From: Nitrospira sp.
GTDB taxonomy: Bacteria > Nitrospirota > Thermodesulfovibrionia > Thermodesulfovibrionales > Dissulfurispiraceae
Direction of reading: 5' to 3'
Length of the DNA: 64,000 bases
NCBI GenBank assembly: GCA_002634385.1
Contig: NSJL01000005.1
Span: 1-64,000 of the forward strand
Part shown: piece after piece, positions 10,429 through 18,898 of the stretch
How positions within the stretch are numbered: position 1 is the first letter of the stretch
How the letters are laid out: the number at the start of each line of letters is the position of its first letter
Translations under genes and position numbers: made by a program
Notes under the pieces: generated by a model
The model's database searches: none
What the model saw: the letters and a program-made list of their open reading frames with translations, nothing else
Told to the model about the DNA's origin: nothing

Positions 10429-12123
10429 ATGGATATCAGACGGATAACCCGTACCTATAAGTCTGCGAGAAGGCTGCAGCAGATCGTAAACGTATTCCTC
10501 AAGTACGGTTTCGGGCAGGTTATCGAGCAGATCCACCTCGGCAAATACATTCCCTTCAAAAAGCGCCTCAGGACTTTCGGAGTGTGGCCCCCGCTGAAAG
10601 GCGGGGTTCCCGAGAGGCTGCGGATGGCCTTCGAGGAGCTGGGGCCCACTTTCATCAAACTCGCCCAGGTCCTCTCCTCGCGACCCGATCTTATCACCGC
10701 CTACTATGCGGACGAATTCAGAAAACTGCAGGATATGGTCCCCCCCTTTCCCGCCGCCGAGGCGATGAGAATTGTAGAAGAGGAGCTGAAAGCGCCCACA
10801 GGCGTGCTTTTCAGCCGCTTCGATGAAACCCCTATCGCCGCGGCCTCCATCGCCCAGGTGCACCGGGCGACCCTGCTGGACGGCTCCGATGTCATTGTGA
10901 AGGTGCAGAGGCCTTCCATACGGGAGCAGGTGGAGTCGGACATCAATATCCTTGTCACCATTGCCCGGCTCCTCGAAAAGTATGTCCCGGACAGCAGGTT
11001 TTTCAATCCTACGGGAATCGTGGACGAGTTCGCGCGGACGGTGCGGAAAGAGATGGACTTCAAGGAAGAGGCGCGGAACTGCGTCCGCTTCCGGAGGAAC
11101 TTCGAAAACCACCCCGATATCCATATCCCGAAGGCGTGCATGGAGATAGGTACCGAAAAGATCCTGATAATGGAGAGGATCGACGGCGTACGGATCGACA
11201 ATATTCCTGCCATCGAGGAGATGGGGCTCGACCGGAAGCGGCTGGCGCGGGTGGGGGTGGATGCCTTCTTCAAGCAGATGCTGGAGGACGGCTTCTTCCA
11301 TGCGGACCCGCACCCGGGGAACATCCTGGTCATGCCCACCGGCGTGATCGCCTTCGTGGACTTCGGCATTGTGGGGAGGGTATCCGAAGAGCTGAAGGAG
11401 ACGATGGCGAATACGTTCATCGCGCTGATGCAGAAGGATTTCGAACGGCTTATCGACCAGTATGTCGAGTTGGGTATCATCCCCGAGCATGTGGATCTCG
11501 ACGTCTTCAGGAAGGAATTCAAAGCGGACCTGATGGACTTTCTCGAGCCCCTCTACGGCCTCACCCTCCAGGAGATCAATTTCGCCCAGTACCTCGATAC
11601 TCTTACCCGCCTTGCGATCAAGCATAACCTGAAGATTCCTTCGGACCTCCTGTTGATCAATAAAACCATGATCATCCTCGAAAACCTCGGTCGCCAGCTC
11701 GATCCCTCCTTCGATTTCATCGCCGCCGCGGAACCGTATACTTCGCGGCTGATGCGCAGCAGGATCAGCCCCTCGCGCTTCTATGACAGGGCACGAAGGA
11801 ATGTGATGGAGCTCACCGACTTCGCTACTATCTTCCCCCGGCAGATGAAGCAGATCATCAAAAAGACGCTGAAGGACGATATCCAGGTGAAAATGTACCA
11901 CATCAACCTGCCCGAATTCATCAGGGACATGGACAAGGCGAGCAACCGCATCGCTTTTGCGCTGATCGTGAGCTCCATGATCCTGAGCGCTGCCATTCTT
12001 CACACCACGGGGGTGGGACCGAAGATCTTCGGCTTCTCGGTGCTCGCCATGAGCGCCTTCGGCTTCGCCTTCTTCCTCGGCCTCTGGCTTATCATCTCCA
12101 TCATCCGGTCGGGAAGGCTGTAG
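10429..12123 (+). CDS. ABC1/UbiB-family atypical kinase
   Basis: A 564-residue protein-kinase-like protein of the ABC1/AarF/UbiB family, associated with ubiquinone/isoprenoid lipid metabolism. Signature elements are ELGPTFIKLAQVLSSRPDLI (the KxGQ-like N-terminal signature, here KLAQ), the Ala-rich loop AAASIAQVHRATL, the catalytic lysine in VIVKVQRP, FKEEARNC, and the DGFFHADPHPGNILVM catalytic plus IAFVDFGIVGR metal loops. Two C-terminal hydrophobic helices (about 500-560) anchor it in the membrane. Substrate unknown. Because many anaerobes with menaquinone carry such genes, I leave the symbol blank. Confidence 0.9.
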   Translation: MDIRRITRTYKSARRLQQIVNVFLKYGFGQVIEQIHLGKYIPFKKRLRTFGVWPPLKGGVPERLRMAFEELGPTFIKLAQVLSSRPDLITAYYADEFRKLQDMVPPFPAAEAMRIVEEELKAPTGVLFSRFDETPIAAASIAQVHRATLLDGSDVIVKVQRPSIREQVESDINILVTIARLLEKYVPDSRFFNPTGIVDEFARTVRKEMDFKEEARNCVRFRRNFENHPDIHIPKACMEIGTEKILIMERIDGVRIDNIPAIEEMGLDRKRLARVGVDAFFKQMLEDGFFHADPHPGNILVMPTGVIAFVDFGIVGRVSEELKETMANTFIALMQKDFERLIDQYVELGIIPEHVDLDVFRKEFKADLMDFLEPLYGLTLQEINFAQYLDTLTRLAIKHNLKIPSDLLLINKTMIILENLGRQLDPSFDFIAAAEPYTSRLMRSRISPSRFYDRARRNVMELTDFATIFPRQMKQIIKKTLKDDIQVKMYHINLPEFIRDMDKASNRIAFALIVSSMILSAAILHTTGVGPKIFGFSVLAMSAFGFAFFLGLWLIISIIRSGRL

Positions 12124-12221
12124 CACCCTCCCGCGGGTAGTGAAACGCCCCGCCTCCCCCCCTCTTGACAGGTCAGTATCTCTATGTCCATACCTATACG
12201 GAAGCTAGCAAAGAGAGGGTA

Positions 12222-12250
12222 TTGACAGTACATACCTTCCATGGTAATCT
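12222..12250 (+). promoter_or_regulatory. Sigma-70-type promoter driving the riboswitch leader
   Basis: A perfect -35 TTGACA (12222-12227), a 17-base spacer and -10 TAATCT (12245-12250). Initiation would fall near 12257, about 12 bases before the structured RNA at 12269. This is among the best promoter matches in the window. Confidence 0.75.
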
Positions 12251-12268
12251 TTAATCAAGACATAAGGA

Positions 12269-12361
12269 CTGCCACTGCAATCAAGGTAAAGTACAGGTAA
12301 CTGTATGGCACAAAGCCACCTGTCCTATGAAAATAGGAACGAGGGGTTGCTGTGGTGGCAG
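12269..12361 (+). ncRNA. c-di-GMP-I (GEMM-I)-like riboswitch aptamer
   Basis: A three-way structure matches the cyclic-di-GMP-I riboswitch. P1 pairs CTGCC (12269-12273) with GGCAG (12357-12361) and GCAA (12277-12280) with TTGC (12347-12350). P2 is TACAG-GTAA-CTGTA (12292-12305) with a GNRA tetraloop. The joining strand ACAAAGCCACC (12310-12320) resembles the family's CGCAAAGCC with one change. P3 includes TCCTAT-GAAA-ATAGGA (12323-12338), followed by ACGAGGGGTTGC, close to the family's GCGGGGTTACC closing strand. A promoter precedes it and an intrinsic terminator follows 12 bases later, the layout of a transcriptional switch. The class assignment is from memory of the consensus; ligand specificity (c-di-GMP or the cGAMP variant) is not determined. 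Confidence 0.65.
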
Positions 12362-12373
12362 CATTTGATAGAG

Positions 12374-12406
12374 AAAAGGCCTGCTCCAAAAGGGACAGGC
12401 CTTTTT
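12374..12406 (+). terminator. Intrinsic terminator, riboswitch expression platform
   Basis: Stem AAAAGGCCTG (12374-12383) pairs with CAGGCCTTTT (12396-12405), with a 12-base loop and a short T-run. Being only 12 bases downstream of the aptamer, it is the likely expression platform. Confidence 0.8.
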
Positions 12407-12799
12407 GCTGCCCTATAGCTTTCGATCGGGAGTCTGTCAATACCCCCTCTTTTTTTCTCTCCTCCGGGTTATCCAAGAGTCCTGTTCTCTTAATTTGCTT
12501 TTTTTTACAATATAGGGTGTAATAATGATAGCTGGTACTACCTGATTCGTATGGAGAATGTGCAGGGGGCAAAGGGTGCGCGCGGGAGCCGGAGCGCATT
12601 TCCGGGAAAAGTGCTCGAAAACAATAAGAACCGAAAAAAACGGGCACAGACCCTCCAAGACATTCTGAAGTAGTTTGTTGTTCAGGGGAGAGGGAGGCGT
12701 TACTGAGGAAAGGGGAAGGGACTTTGTAAAAGAGCCCCGGGGAGGGGGCCGGCGGGTTCCTGTAAAGCGGCAGTAACGTTGAGGACGGAGGAGGCAGAT
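12407..12799. other. Gene-free stretch between riboswitch and cydAB remnant
   Basis: No gene can be supported over these 390 bases. Plus-strand frames are closed, and minus-strand frames have unnatural composition. T-rich tracts occur at 12449-12457 and 12500-12507; TTGCTT followed after 17 bases by TGTAAT (about 12496-12524) is a weak promoter candidate. The stretch may be further decayed coding sequence once controlled by the riboswitch, but I could not recognise protein fragments in it. Confidence 0.5.
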
Positions 12800-13129
12800 A
12801 TGTATGCCTTATGGGCAGGCAGACTGCAGCGTGCAGTCGCAGCCGCCTTTTATTTCATCGGGAAGCTCTTCCTTCTCAATTTCGCCTTCGGGGTGGTGAC
12901 GGCAACGAGAGTAGTCGGGCTGTATCCCCCCCTCATTTCCTCGAGTCTCGATCCTAACTGCAGCCTGACGGTCTTCACTTCGTCTTTGAGCCATCTCTCC
13001 CTTGGGAATCATGACGGTGATGGCCCTGCTGTTCTTCCGGTGGTCATTGCCAGTCGGCTATGGATCTTCAGAATTTTCAGAAATAAAGTAACGGAAGAGG
13101 AAATACTGAAGGACAAAGAGGCATTCTAA
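12800..13129 (+). pseudogene. Collapsed cytochrome bd oxidase remnant (cydA head fused to cydB tail)
   Basis: The open frame of 109 codons has a good GGAGGAGG site but is a scar. Residues 1-20 (MYALWAGRLQRAVAAAFYFI) match a CydA N-terminus. They jump to GKLFLLNFAFGVVT, the conserved CydA segment normally about 35 residues later. The frame then jumps to GLYPPLISSSLDPNCSLTVF, the C-terminal region of CydB, and ends as RLWIFRIFRNKVTEEEI, the CydB tail. Between these, one extra A near 13007 and one missing C near 13038 shift the frame: reading across both indels restores IMTVMALLF-PVVIAS, as expected for CydB. So at least two deletions and two compensating indels are visible. The family match is by recall of conserved motifs. 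Confidence 0.8.
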
Positions 13130-13156
13130 TAATAAAGAAAGGGGTTTAATGGAGCA

Positions 13157-13591
13157 ATGGAAATTACCCGGGAAACTGATTATGCGATTCGGTGTGTGCT
13201 CTATCTGTCGGGAAAGCAGGAGGAAGTGACTATGGTGGATGAGATCGCCAGGGAGATGTCCGTTCCCAAGAGCTTCCTCGCGAAAATCCTGCAGAAGCTC
13301 GTACGATCGAAGGTCGCCAAGTCGTACCGAGGAGTGAAGGGGGGCTTTCAGCTTGCGAAGAGGCCGGCGGAGATCAGCCTGCTGGATGTGATCGAAACCG
13401 TTCAGGGGCCGGTGGCGATGAATCGCTGCGCCGTGGACGAAAGTATCTGCAATTTCAGCGCCGCCTGCGTGGTGCATCCCGTCTGGGTCGACCTGAGGCG
13501 CAAAGTAGAAGAATATCTGAAAGATGTCACCTTCGAGATGCTGAGGACAGGGACATGCAAGTGCCCGCCCCGGGATATGCTGCGGCGTTAA
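13157..13591 (+). CDS. Rrf2-family transcriptional regulator with Fe-S cysteines
   Basis: A 144-residue winged-helix regulator of the Rrf2/IscR/NsrR/RsrR family. The N-terminal ITRETDYAIRCVLYLS and the recognition helix region VPKSFLAKILQKLVRSKVAKSYRGVKGGF are characteristic. Three cysteines in the C-terminal half (CAVDESIC, then NFSAACVV) match the cluster-binding pattern, so it can probably sense redox, oxygen, NO or Fe-S status; additional cysteines (CKC) lie at the C-terminus. It sits directly upstream of the cbb3 oxidase genes and downstream of the dead cytochrome bd genes, so control of terminal oxidase expression is the natural inference. Confidence 0.88.
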   Translation: MEITRETDYAIRCVLYLSGKQEEVTMVDEIAREMSVPKSFLAKILQKLVRSKVAKSYRGVKGGFQLAKRPAEISLLDVIETVQGPVAMNRCAVDESICNFSAACVVHPVWVDLRRKVEEYLKDVTFEMLRTGTCKCPPRDMLRR

Positions 13592-13648
13592 AAGGGGGGA
13601 TGTCCCGTGGGGACCGTCGAACGATGCGGCAGCGGAGGAAACAGGAAC

Positions 13649-15055
13649 ATGGATGCGTATCGGTACGATAATCAGACGGTGAAAGGATTCATTGTCTCCT
13701 CGATCTTCTGGGGTGTGGCGGGTATTCTGGTAGGGCTCCTCCTGTCGGTGCAGCTATGGAAACCCTCGTGGAACTTCCCGCCTTTTTTTACTTTCGGAAG
13801 GCTGAGGGTGGTACATACCAACGGACTCGCTTTCGGGCTCGGCGTGGGGGCGATTTTCGGGATCACGTATTATATCGTGATGAGGCTTGCCCGGAGGCCG
13901 CTCCTCTTTCCGTCCCTCGCCCGCTTTCATCTTTACCTGTTCAACCTGATCATTGCCCTGGGTGCTTTGAGCCTCCTGGCAGGGATGAACCAGTCCCTCG
14001 AATATGCGGAGCTGGAGTGGCCCCTGGACCTGGGAGTGCTGGCCCTCTGGAGTCTCTTCGCCGTCAATGTTTTCGGCACGATCCTCCGCAGGAGAGAGGA
14101 ACAGCTTTACGTATCCCTCTGGTACATCATTGCCACGGTGGTTGCGGTGGCGGTACTCTATCTTATCAATAATCTTGCGGTCCCGGCGGGTTTGTTCAAG
14201 TCCTATTCGGTCTTTGCGGGGGTGAACAGCGCCAATGTGCAGTGGTGGTACGGACACAACGTCGTGGGGTTCATTTTTACCACCCCCATCCTCGCCATGT
14301 TCTACTACTTCCTGCCGAAGTCCACCGGCATTCCCCTCTACAGCCATCGCCTCTCCATCGTCGCCTTCTGGTCGCTGATCTTTGCCTACCTCTGGACAGG
14401 AGCGCATCACCTCGTGTATACGCCGGTTCCCGACTGGCTCCAGACCCTGGCCATCGTGTTCACCCTCTTCCTGATCGCCCCCTCCTGGGGGTCGGTGGTG
14501 AACGGGTACTACACCATCGGGAGCGACTGGTCGTCCATGAGGAATAATTACCTGACCAAGTTCTTCCTTCTGGGTATCACCTTCTACGCTCTCCAGACGA
14601 TCCAGGGACCTGTCCAGGGATTGCGGACCGTCAGCCAGTTGGTCCATTTTACCGATTGGGTGCCCGGGCATGTGCATATGGGGACGATGGGGTGGGTTAC
14701 CCTGACGGTGACAGCCTCTGTATACTATATTATCCCCAGGATCTATAATACCGAAATCTACAGCGTACGGACAGCAAATACCCATTTCTGGCTCGTTCTG
14801 ATCGGGCAGGTCATCTTTTCCCTTACCATGTGGATTACCGGTATCCAGCAGGGCGCATTATGGAAGGCGGTGGGCCCCGATGGAAATCTCCAGTATACCT
14901 TCATGGAGACCCTGGTAAAGAACTACCCCTACTGGAAGATGAGGACGGTCGCCGGCATTATTTTTACGGCCGGAATGCTTTTCTTTGTCTATACTGTCTT
15001 CATGACGATCCGCAAGGGCAGGATGTCCGCGGCATCCGTCTCCCGGGAGGTGTGA
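13649..15055 (+). CDS. ccoN: cbb3-type cytochrome c oxidase subunit I
   Basis: A 468-residue heme-copper oxidase catalytic subunit with about twelve membrane helices. Heme/copper ligand landmarks are present: HTNGLAFGLG in the second helix, WWYGHNVVGF, YLWTGAHHLVYTPVP (adjacent histidines of the CuB site) and FTDWVPGHVHMGTMGW. ATG 13649 is preferred because GGAGGAAA precedes it by 10 bases and the CcoN N-terminus follows; the frame is open to a GTG at 13607. The stop is one base from the ccoO start. cbb3 enzymes have high oxygen affinity, which suits a microaerophile or an anaerobe that must scavenge oxygen. Confidence 0.93.
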   Translation: MDAYRYDNQTVKGFIVSSIFWGVAGILVGLLLSVQLWKPSWNFPPFFTFGRLRVVHTNGLAFGLGVGAIFGITYYIVMRLARRPLLFPSLARFHLYLFNLIIALGALSLLAGMNQSLEYAELEWPLDLGVLALWSLFAVNVFGTILRRREEQLYVSLWYIIATVVAVAVLYLINNLAVPAGLFKSYSVFAGVNSANVQWWYGHNVVGFIFTTPILAMFYYFLPKSTGIPLYSHRLSIVAFWSLIFAYLWTGAHHLVYTPVPDWLQTLAIVFTLFLIAPSWGSVVNGYYTIGSDWSSMRNNYLTKFFLLGITFYALQTIQGPVQGLRTVSQLVHFTDWVPGHVHMGTMGWVTLTVTASVYYIIPRIYNTEIYSVRTANTHFWLVLIGQVIFSLTMWITGIQQGALWKAVGPDGNLQYTFMETLVKNYPYWKMRTVAGIIFTAGMLFFVYTVFMTIRKGRMSAASVSREV

Positions 15056-15056
15056 G

Positions 15057-15947
15057 ATGGCGGGAGCCATTTACCGGAATCCCCTTCTCTTTGCCATCGC
15101 TTCCGCTGCGGTGATCTTTACGGGGACGGTGGTCACCATGCTCTATCCGATGCTGACTCCCGCGATGCACCCGAAGCTCGCTGCGCTGAAGCCGTATACC
15201 GCTCTGCAGCTTGCGGGAAAGGACATCTACCAGAGGGAGGGGTGCAACAACTGCCATACCCAGACCGTGCGCCCCCTGAAGACAGAAGTAATGCGCTACG
15301 GAGAGTATTCCAAAGCCGGCGAATTCGCCTATGACCGGCCGTTTCTCTGGGGCTCGAAGAGGACGGGGCCGGACCTCGCGCGCATCGGGGGCAAGTACCC
15401 CGACGCGTGGCATTACCGCCATTTCGAAGATCCCCGGGCCTTTTTTGCGGAATCCAACATGCCTTCGTACGGCTGGCTGAAAGACAGGAGACTCGACCCC
15501 GCAGAGGTCGAAGCGCACATGAAGGTGAACGGCTTCCCTTTTACGCCCCTGGAGATCGCTTCCCTCGGGTCGAAGACGGAGCTGGATGCCCTCGTGGCGT
15601 ACATGCAGGCCATCGGGAGCGCAGTAGAGAGGAAAGGTGCACCTGGAGGGGGGGCTGTGACAGAAGAGAGGAATCCCCTCACCGGGGACGGAGAGGCGGT
15701 CCGGAACGGCCGGGACCTGTATAGCCGTAACTGTGCCGCATGCCATGGCGAGCACGGAAAGGGGGCGATCGGCCCCGACCTTACCGATGCGGTGTGGCTC
15801 GGAAGCAGGGGCAACATAAGTGACGGAAAATTGTACTCTATCATAGCTAACGGAACACAGGCGGGCATGCCTCCCTTTCATGCCACCCTCGATAAGGGGA
15901 AAATATGGTCCCTGGTCGCGTATCTGCGTTCGATCCAGGGGAAGTGA
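15057..15947 (+). CDS. ccoO: Fused CcoO-CcoP-like cbb3 cytochrome c subunit
   Basis: A 296-residue membrane-anchored diheme cytochrome. Residues about 7-32 form the anchor. The CcoO part follows, with heme motif CNNCHTQ, the family sequence RPLKTEVMRYGEYSKAGEF and the distal methionine region ESNMPSYGWL. After a Gly-rich linker (about 195-210) a second cytochrome c domain begins (NGRDLYSRNCAACHGEHGKGAIGPDLT) with a likely Met ligand in AGMPPF. This equals one CcoP heme domain fused to CcoO. No separate ccoP or ccoQ follows; a bidirectional terminator ends the unit. Electrons would pass from the C-terminal heme to CcoO and then CcoN. Confidence 0.9.
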   Translation: MAGAIYRNPLLFAIASAAVIFTGTVVTMLYPMLTPAMHPKLAALKPYTALQLAGKDIYQREGCNNCHTQTVRPLKTEVMRYGEYSKAGEFAYDRPFLWGSKRTGPDLARIGGKYPDAWHYRHFEDPRAFFAESNMPSYGWLKDRRLDPAEVEAHMKVNGFPFTPLEIASLGSKTELDALVAYMQAIGSAVERKGAPGGGAVTEERNPLTGDGEAVRNGRDLYSRNCAACHGEHGKGAIGPDLTDAVWLGSRGNISDGKLYSIIANGTQAGMPPFHATLDKGKIWSLVAYLRSIQGK

Positions 15948-15982
15948 TGCCAAGGGAGTAATGATAGGGAGAGAAAACAGCA

Positions 15983-16019
15983 AAAAGGCGGAATGCCTGG
16001 AAAAGACATTCCGCCTTTT
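15983..16019. terminator. Bidirectional terminator between cco operon and acyl-CoA dehydrogenase
   Basis: A perfect 13-bp stem, AAAAGGCGGAATG (15983-15995) with CATTCCGCCTTTT (16007-16019), gives A-run and T-run flanks on both strands. It lies between convergent genes and can terminate both. Confidence 0.88.
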
Positions 16020-16036
16020 GCGCGCAGGATTCTCTG

Positions 16037-17197
16037 CTATTTGCTGCCTTTTGCCGCCTCTTTGATGAGAGCCTGTCCGATGACATTCCTCTGTATCTGG
16101 TTGGTGCCCTCGTAAATCTGGAGGATTTTTGCATCCCGCATCATCTTCTCCACCGGGTATTCTTTCATGTATCCGGCGCCTCCCATTACCTGGAGGGCGT
16201 CCACCGTCACTTTCATCGCTATATCGGTGGCGAAGGTTTTTGCCATTGCGGACTCCTTCGAAATTTCCTTCGCGCCGCTGTCGATATACCGGGCGACGGA
16301 ATAAATCAGGGAGCGCGCCGCTTCGATCTGCATCGCCATATCGGCGAGCATATGCTGAATTGCCTGGAAGCTGATGATCGGATGGCCGAACTGGTGCCGC
16401 TCACGGGCGAATTTCACCGCCTCTTCAAAGGCGCCCTGGGCGACTCCCAGCCCCTGGGCTCCCACGCCTGTTCTCGACTGGTCAAGGGTCTTCATGGCGA
16501 CGATGAACCCCATGCCCTCCTTGCCGATGAGATTTTCCTTCGGTATCCTGCAGTTGTCGAAGACCAGTTCCCTTGTGGAGGAAGCCCGTATGCCCATCTT
16601 GTTCTCCTTCTTGCCGAAAGTGAAACCCGGGGTCCCTTTTTCCACAACAAAGGCGGAGGCGCCCCTCGGACCCTTTGTCTTGTCGGTAATGGCGATGATC
16701 GTGTAAATGTCCGCCTCGCCGCCGTTGGTGATCCACTGCTTCGTGCCGTTCAGGACATATTCATTCCCCTCCAGCCGAGCGGTAGTCTGAATGCCGCTCG
16801 CGTCGCTCCCCGCATTGGCTTCAGTGAGGCCGAAGGCGACCAGTTTCCTGCCCGCTGCAACATCGGGAAGATACTTCTTTTTCTGCTCGTCCGAAGCGAA
16901 GAGGAGAAGGGGGTAGGTTCCCAGGGCGTTGGCGGCATAGGTGGTAGAGACTCCCACGCATGCCCTCGAGATCTCCTCGACGGCGATGCAGAGCTCGAGG
17001 CATCCCTTCCCGAGTCCGCCGTACTCCTCGGGGATGAACAACCCCATCATATCCGACTGGGCCAGTACCTTTATGATTTCCCAAGGGTATTCGTCTTTTT
17101 CGTCCAGTTCCGCCCTGGCCGGCACCACCTTTTCTTCTGCAATCTGTCGGGCCAGGTCACGAATCATCTGCTGCTCTTCCGTAAAAAAATAATCCAT
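16037..17197 (-). CDS. Acyl-CoA dehydrogenase
   Basis: A 386-residue FAD flavoenzyme of the short/butyryl-CoA dehydrogenase type. It shows LFIPEEYGGLG, the FAD-binding AFGLTEANAGSDASG and KQWITNGGEADIY signatures, and the C-terminal MGGAGYMKEYPVEKMMRDAKILQIYEGTNQIQR. The catalytic glutamate falls in the IYEGT motif. The start is ATG 17197 with GAGGAGG 6-7 bases upstream; an adjacent TTG is the alternative. It stands alone, without ETF or thiolase genes nearby, so the physiological acyl chain cannot be told from context. Confidence 0.93.
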   Translation of the reverse strand: MDYFFTEEQQMIRDLARQIAEEKVVPARAELDEKDEYPWEIIKVLAQSDMMGLFIPEEYGGLGKGCLELCIAVEEISRACVGVSTTYAANALGTYPLLLFASDEQKKKYLPDVAAGRKLVAFGLTEANAGSDASGIQTTARLEGNEYVLNGTKQWITNGGEADIYTIIAITDKTKGPRGASAFVVEKGTPGFTFGKKENKMGIRASSTRELVFDNCRIPKENLIGKEGMGFIVAMKTLDQSRTGVGAQGLGVAQGAFEEAVKFARERHQFGHPIISFQAIQHMLADMAMQIEAARSLIYSVARYIDSGAKEISKESAMAKTFATDIAMKVTVDALQVMGGAGYMKEYPVEKMMRDAKILQIYEGTNQIQRNVIGQALIKEAAKGSK

Positions 17198-17320
17198 CAA
17201 ATCCTCCTCAATAGTTCATGACTCACGGCTGATAGCGTGCTCCCAACAAAGAGGATACCGATACGGGAAAACAAGGATAGAATGCATATCTTGAACGACG
17301 CGCCCCAACGCTATCGGCCG

Positions 17321-18661
17321 CTAACCGCTTATATCGATACCCTCAATAAGAAGACTAGAGGAACCTATGTTACCATAAAATCTCAGATCATCGCCAACCA
17401 TTACTATATTGTTGAAAAGGGAGAGGATGTTGCCCGAGATGGCCGCTTCTTTCACCGGATAGCGAATCTCTCCCCCCTCTATCCAGAGCCCCGACGCCCC
17501 CACGGAGAACTCCCCGGAAATGGGGTTCGCGGTATGCATTCCCATGGTTTCCAGCACGTAGAACCCCCTGTCTATGCGCTCCAGGAGACCCGCAAGCCCG
17601 GTTTTGTACTCCTCCGCTGCGGATTCCAGGTAAAGATTGGTGGGGCCTACGGACGGGAGTCCGGTGAATCCGCCCCTGAGCGCATTTCCGGTGGAACGAC
17701 ATCCCTCTTTCCGTGCGGTGTAGGTATTGTACAAAAAGCCCTGGAGCACTCCCTTTTCGATAAGCGTTTTGGTGGTTACAGGCACCCCCTCATCATCCAC
17801 CGGTTTGCTCCCGAGCTTGCCGGTGAGCAATCCATTGTCCACGAGATTGATCCGGGGGCTCACTACCTGCTCCCCTCTCTTCCCTGCGAGCATGGATTTC
17901 TTCTTCTGCACCATTTCGGAGGAGAGGGCGGCGGAAAAGATCTCGAGGAACTCTGTGGCGATGGCGTTGTCGAGGAGGACAAATCCCTTCAGGGGCGCTA
18001 TCTTTCGGGCGCCGAGGAGTTGCAACGCCTTCTGCGCGGCATTTCTGCCGGTCTGTTCAAAGGATACCTCCCGCAGGAGTCTGCTGCCGCTGTAATCCCA
18101 TCCGATCTGGCTTTCGTTCCGGTCTTCCGCTACCGCTGAGAGGGAGGCGGAGCACCCTGTCGATGCGTAGTTGAAAAAGATACCATGGGAATTTGCGATG
18201 CTGATGGAGCTGACGCTAAAGCCCCCCGAAGCCTTTCGTATCCGGGTGATTCTCGTGTCCTCCTCACGGGCCGAGCTCTCGATGAGAAGCACGCGCTGTA
18301 TGGCCTCCTCCTCGGACAAGGAAGCGATGGCATCATCATAGATCCCCCCGGGCCCCGGGGGAGGCGAAAAAGAGGACGGCAGCCCGGCAAATTCGTCCGG
18401 TTCCGTGTATTTTGAGGCCTCCACCGCTCTCTCTGCAACGCTGTCCGCCTCCCCGGGATCCGTGGAATAGGAGAAGCCGACCCTTTTGTCCCTGATTACC
18501 CGCACGCAGTATCCCCGTGTGACGGACGATTCGAGGGTATCCACTTTCCGGTCCCTGACCTCGATGCCGAGGCGGCGCACTGTCCTCAGGTAGACTTCCG
18601 CTTCGTCAGCCCCTGTATCCAGGGCCTTGCCGACAAGTTTCTCCACGAATTCCTTGTCCAT
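17321..18661 (-). CDS. pmbA: PmbA/TldD-family metalloprotease-like protein
   Basis: A 446-residue protein of the TldD/PmbA family (modulator of DNA gyrase; microcin and modified-peptide maturation). The N-terminal GADEAEVYLRTVRRLGIEVR, the GYCVRVIRDKRVGFSYSTD strand pair and the C-terminal GGFTGLPSVGPTNLYLE and SGEFSVGASGLWIEGGEI fit PmbA. It lacks an HExxxH zinc site, as expected for the PmbA rather than the TldD subunit. No tldD partner is in the window, so the heterodimer partner must lie elsewhere or be absent. ATG 18661 has GGAGAAAA upstream. Confidence 0.88.
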   Translation of the reverse strand: MDKEFVEKLVGKALDTGADEAEVYLRTVRRLGIEVRDRKVDTLESSVTRGYCVRVIRDKRVGFSYSTDPGEADSVAERAVEASKYTEPDEFAGLPSSFSPPPGPGGIYDDAIASLSEEEAIQRVLLIESSAREEDTRITRIRKASGGFSVSSISIANSHGIFFNYASTGCSASLSAVAEDRNESQIGWDYSGSRLLREVSFEQTGRNAAQKALQLLGARKIAPLKGFVLLDNAIATEFLEIFSAALSSEMVQKKKSMLAGKRGEQVVSPRINLVDNGLLTGKLGSKPVDDEGVPVTTKTLIEKGVLQGFLYNTYTARKEGCRSTGNALRGGFTGLPSVGPTNLYLESAAEEYKTGLAGLLERIDRGFYVLETMGMHTANPISGEFSVGASGLWIEGGEIRYPVKEAAISGNILSLFNNIVMVGDDLRFYGNIGSSSLLIEGIDISG

Positions 18662-18727
18662 ATTTTTCTCCTTGCATACAATCGGGTGCGTACTGAATGT
18701 GCCATCTGCCTTTCCGGAAAGAGCTGA

Positions 18728-18761
18728 AAAGGGGAGAGGAGGGGAGGGAGCTCCCCTTTTC
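18728..18761 (-). terminator. Hairpin in the queD-pmbA spacer
   Basis: AAAAGGGGAG (18728-18737) and CTCCCCTTTT (18752-18761) form a 10-bp stem downstream of queD on the minus strand. It would separate queD transcription from pmbA. The rest of the 237-base spacer shows nothing I recognise. Confidence 0.5.
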
Positions 18762-18898
18762 CGTTGTGCGTTGCTTTTTCTATGTCCGCCGGGCAGGGAC
18801 GGACTGCCCGCCGGCTGGCTCGGGAAGAAAGGCGCTCCTGCCGCCGGCTGCCGTCCTCGTAACGGTTTTACACTATTTACCCCGCGCAGCGGCGGCGG

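Noticed and set aside
12809-13012. Minus-strand 67-codon frame over the cydAB remnant
   Set aside because: The plus strand carries clear CydA/CydB fragments; the minus frame is a shadow.
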